This document shows, in pieces, positions 62,201 to 64,000 of a stretch of DNA of 64,000 nt. The notes below the pieces were generated by a model that searched no databases, was not told the origin of the DNA, and saw only the letters and a program-made list of their open reading frames with translations. A program made the position numbers and the translations under genes. The stretch is from Geojedonia litorea. Its GTDB lineage: Bacteria; Bacteroidota; Bacteroidia; Flavobacteriales; Flavobacteriaceae. Position 1 is the first letter of the stretch. Each line of letters starts with the position of its first letter. The stretch covers positions 868,001 through 932,000 of the forward strand of contig NZ_JBHSGP010000014.1 of NCBI RefSeq assembly GCF_042654525.1, read 5' to 3'.

Positions 62201-63825
62201 TTCCCATTAAAATTAATGCTTCCAGATTGAGCGTCACTTATGCTTATTATGGAAGCATTGGCTCCGGTATGACAAATTACGAATGTTTCACCACTGGCTA
62301 TTATTCCTGTTAAGTTAATAGTTGAACTAGCAGAACTGCTACCATTTGCATAAATTTCAATAGTATAATTACCAGTTAATGTTATTGCAGAACTAGTGGG
62401 GTTATAAATTTCTAAACATTTATTATTGCCAGATCCTTCAACATATTCAGAAAAAAACAATTCTGAACATGGAGTGGGTGTTACATTCAAAATTCCTGAT
62501 ATATAAGTAGTTCCATCCCATTCGCCTCCTGAACTCCCATTAGATAATATACCTCCATATGTGTATGAACCACTGTTGAGCTTAAACCTTGTCGCGTAGT
62601 AATAAGTTCCAACTTGAGGTAATAAAGATCCAATGTCAACATAATATTCATCATTCTGGTTTGAGTTGCAGTCCAAACACAACGGATTATAACCTGCAAC
62701 TACCCAATTTGTCCACGTACTCGGGTGGGTATTTGAAGTACTATAACCAACCCAGGCCGAAATACCTGGTGCTTGACCAAGCCCTGGTGTTAACCCTGCT
62801 TCATAAACTTGCCCAAAAACATCAAAAATGCTACCTAAAGTGATGGTGCCAATTTCTGGAAATTGAAGATTAAAAAAATCAAGTGTATCATCATTAACAA
62901 TTAATTGTACAGAATTGTTATTCCAAATGCCACCACTACCGCCGTAAGTATAGGCACATCCATTTAATTGAAATCTACTCGCATAATAGTATGTTCCTGG
63001 GATTAAAGCTGAACCTATTTCAGCCATATATTCGTCATTATTACCTCCTATATCATTATATGTGGCCAGAACCCAAGTCCACCCAGAATCAATATTTGGA
63101 TTGTTATTGGCGGTGTTGTAACCTATCCAGCACTGAATTCCGGCGCCTTGTGAATTTGGTGTATCGGTCACAGAAGGTTCATAAACTTGTGCGTAGACAT
63201 TAAAGCTGTCACCAACTGTTATAGATTGAGGTGATGAAGTGGGAAATTGTATATTACCATAGCTTACTTCTTCGGTGCAATAAACAACACCATTAAAAGT
63301 AAAATCGTTAATGCTGAAAGTGCCGTTAGATGCACTTGCTCCCCACCCATAAAATCTAAATGTAATTGAAGACGTTACATTTTGATAATTTACAGATGAA
63401 AGGTCAATAGTTGTTCCTGATGCGATTGGAGCACCGATGTCAGAAATAAATCCATCCAAACTGCTTCTAAAAGCAAAATAAGTCGGCCCAGATGCAGATG
63501 CCTGACCTGTATAAACAAAACTTATAAAATCAATTTCATATCCAGCAATTGGTGTTAAAGTAAATTCAAAGTACGCTATTAGATCTATTGAGCCTGTATT
63601 CCAACTATTGGCGTTATAGCGATCATTGGTGTTGACACCATTAATTCCAGCACCTCTTCCAATACCAGATACATTAATATTAGCATCAACTAATTGTCCA
63701 ATAGTATAAGGGTTGTCTGAATTTGGATTGATTCCTGAGATGGGGTTGGTAAAAATACTTTGGCTATATCCTATACTCGGGATATAAATGAAGAAAAAAA
63801 CAATGAGGGATTGTTTTTTATTCAT
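59248..63825 (-). CDS. Giant type IX-secreted surface protein with lamin-tail domain
   Basis: The 1525-residue protein has a signal peptide (LIVFFFIYIPSIGYSQ). A beta-rich domain and two similar modules follow (about 190-310 and 315-445), each with FNVYAQVYE / FDVFGQVYE, a WxxYN-type motif and GTYYYAxRFxLN. A lamin-tail domain at about 450-570 shows ELFFSEYVEGSGNNKCLEIY. A choice-of-anchor/ASPM-like segment (ITIRFNPNAIG) and later beta modules follow. The C-terminal sorting domain (SVKIMDLLGRTLYLFKG to IITKKAIKRK) directs T9SS export. Adhesion or a structural role is likely; no hydrolase domain is evident. Confidence 0.87.
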   Translation of the reverse strand: MNKKQSLIVFFFIYIPSIGYSQSIFTNPISGINPNSDNPYTIGQLVDANINVSGIGRGAGINGVNTNDRYNANSWNTGSIDLIAYFEFTLTPIAGYEIDFISFVYTGQASASGPTYFAFRSSLDGFISDIGAPIASGTTIDLSSVNYQNVTSSITFRFYGWGASASNGTFSINDFTFNGVVYCTEEVSYGNIQFPTSSPQSITVGDSFNVYAQVYEPSVTDTPNSQGAGIQCWIGYNTANNNPNIDSGWTWVLATYNDIGGNNDEYMAEIGSALIPGTYYYASRFQLNGCAYTYGGSGGIWNNNSVQLIVNDDTLDFFNLQFPEIGTITLGSIFDVFGQVYEAGLTPGLGQAPGISAWVGYSTSNTHPSTWTNWVVAGYNPLCLDCNSNQNDEYYVDIGSLLPQVGTYYYATRFKLNSGSYTYGGILSNGSSGGEWDGTTYISGILNVTPTPCSELFFSEYVEGSGNNKCLEIYNPTSSAITLTGNYTIEIYANGSSSASSTINLTGIIASGETFVICHTGANASIISISDAQSGSINFNGNDAIALVKSGVKVDVIGQIGFNPGTEWTGGSSSTLNRTLIRKSTIQYGDYNGSNAFDPNLEWTAFPIDYVSELGNHFSSCIPSVEIQLQTFSGSGITCGYTFEFGSCSLSSINDIIFTIKNLGDLPLTISDLSFINGSQYSLVSPPSTPFNISANGLFNITIRFNPNAIGLFLDTLIITSNDASESVCSINVSGLSIANCSTTIQTIVHQDFESSALDTWGYTAEHAPIAGYWDVTTSLLPDISGAQSGSFFWGITDLERSGHTGQTHKLTFEQNISAYTSVELSFYYYTINLDASDSLEYELYYDNVSQGVIDISVDTASWVQVLHNIPDAVNNLKLVIYADIDALNDKAGLDNFLLTSTSVKTTTWTSLGWSNGAPSISTVAILDYPYNTATNGNLRACNLYINDDGLGGYHTLTITDGKYVEVENNLIVNGKIIVNPKGAFIQNNALGTVTVANKSSITVEKKTAPMDAWYEYTYWSSPVYGETIDFGLSDAQASRRFWFNAKNFRDSKKKIANNTFVNNQQDDIDDDGNDWTLANGSDVMIPGVGYAATHSKSLFFGPPMSAPPFQFVYTFEGPFNNGNIIVPVYRNDDELNDNNWNLIGNPYPSAISVDLFLAENVNEIKDDVPVNPPIGSVTEGAIFLWSQDTPPSNTNSGNENENFAQSDYAIINMSSEIAGGDGVKPNRFIPSGQSFFIVYDNAAAGTQISSNPNIKEGYVVFKNTMRMADGTSNSQFFRTSESNSVKSKKLPNKLWINLTSDNGVFNQIAVGYVDKATDGYDGMAYDTPRNLSSELFSSIYTLIPNENKKLAIQGKSPQSLTLDEKIILGFDTVISIATLYTLSIDKIEGDFLAANPMYIRDNLMHINHNLSASNYTFTSEVGEFKDRFELVFQAETLSDTEYQMNVSKLTIIELDNDLVQFKTNSDKDIKSVKIMDLLGRTLYLFKGTSAVEIYNLSQLSQSAYLAEVQLSNGQIITKKAIKRK

Positions 63826-63933
63826 AAACTAATTAATAATTTAGAAAAATGGCTGAAACTATAAATTAAATCTCCTAACAGTTAGTAGTTTATAAAACAT
63901 CACTCATTGGCAAATTGTTGTTACTTTTAATCC

Positions 63934-64000
63934 ATGAATCAAAAGCAAACATATACACTAGATGAGGCCAAAAAAAAGCTTGAGATCTATTGTGTATACC
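63934..64000 (+). CDS. recX: Regulatory protein RecX, 5' end only
   Basis: The first 22 codons (MNQKQTYTLDEAKKKLEIYC) match the N-terminus of Flavobacteria RecX, which continues with the CHxEVxQKL pattern outside the window. RecX modulates RecA filaments. Only about an eighth of the gene is visible, so the call rests on this N-terminal similarity. The start is the ATG at 63934. Confidence 0.7.
   Translation, partial: MNQKQTYTLDEAKKKLEIYCVY

Overview
The window comes from a member of the Flavobacteriaceae (Bacteroidetes), probably a free-living or marine one. The DNA is AT-rich. Several promoters carry the Bacteroidetes -7 element TAnnTTTG. The window also holds a SusC/SusD pair, many lipoproteins, two further TonB-dependent receptors, the type IX secretion protein PorZ and a very large protein with a C-terminal type IX sorting domain. 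No tRNA, rRNA or CRISPR array was seen.

Layout. Positions 1-3.3 kb hold the end of a hydrogenase-maturation gene (hypC), a TonB-dependent receptor and a TetR regulator. Positions 3.4-11.9 kb are mostly single genes: a LacI regulator, a short-chain-type L-threonine dehydrogenase, an M13 peptidase lipoprotein, a TPR protein, a CBS-domain protein, and a zinc-ribbon/GNAT/DinB operon.

Positions 11,934-15,596 are an accessory insertion bounded by perfect 25-bp inverted repeats and near-identical 8-bp flanks. It carries a decayed IS1595-type transposase fragment, a 53-aa ribbon-helix-helix protein, a DUF6680-like membrane protein and several short hairpin-bounded segments. It also carries a three-gene module: a HEPN-type protein, an acidic partner and a SecB-like chaperone. 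Gene order, tight spacing and a palindrome beside the promoter make this module look like a toxin-antitoxin-chaperone (TAC) system whose toxin and antitoxin types I cannot match to a described TAC. It is the best candidate in the window for an undescribed system.

Positions 15.7-30.4 kb begin with a short SSB. A coherent catabolic locus for peptides or N-acyl amino acids follows: N-acyl-D-amino-acid deacylase, a DapB/diaminopentanoate-dehydrogenase-like enzyme, SusD, SusC, an M14 carboxypeptidase, an aspartoacylase-like enzyme, a DASS transporter, a divergent MocR regulator and a second DASS transporter. Four copies of one 13-15 bp direct repeat, two in each of two intergenic regions, mark the likely MocR operators and tie both operons to one regulator.

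Positions 30.4-64 kb are mainly core genes: a YceI / c-type cytochrome / DUF5777-like cluster, PEP carboxylase, an OmpA lipoprotein, metG, an S66 carboxypeptidase, yraN, nadD-gmk-yicC, an EamA transporter with an ArsC-like protein, a CPA1 antiporter, cystathionine gamma-synthase, glutamate dehydrogenase, an AlgI/AlgJ-like O-acetylation pair, porZ-recO, a TonB receptor, the giant type IX-secreted protein and the first codons of recX.
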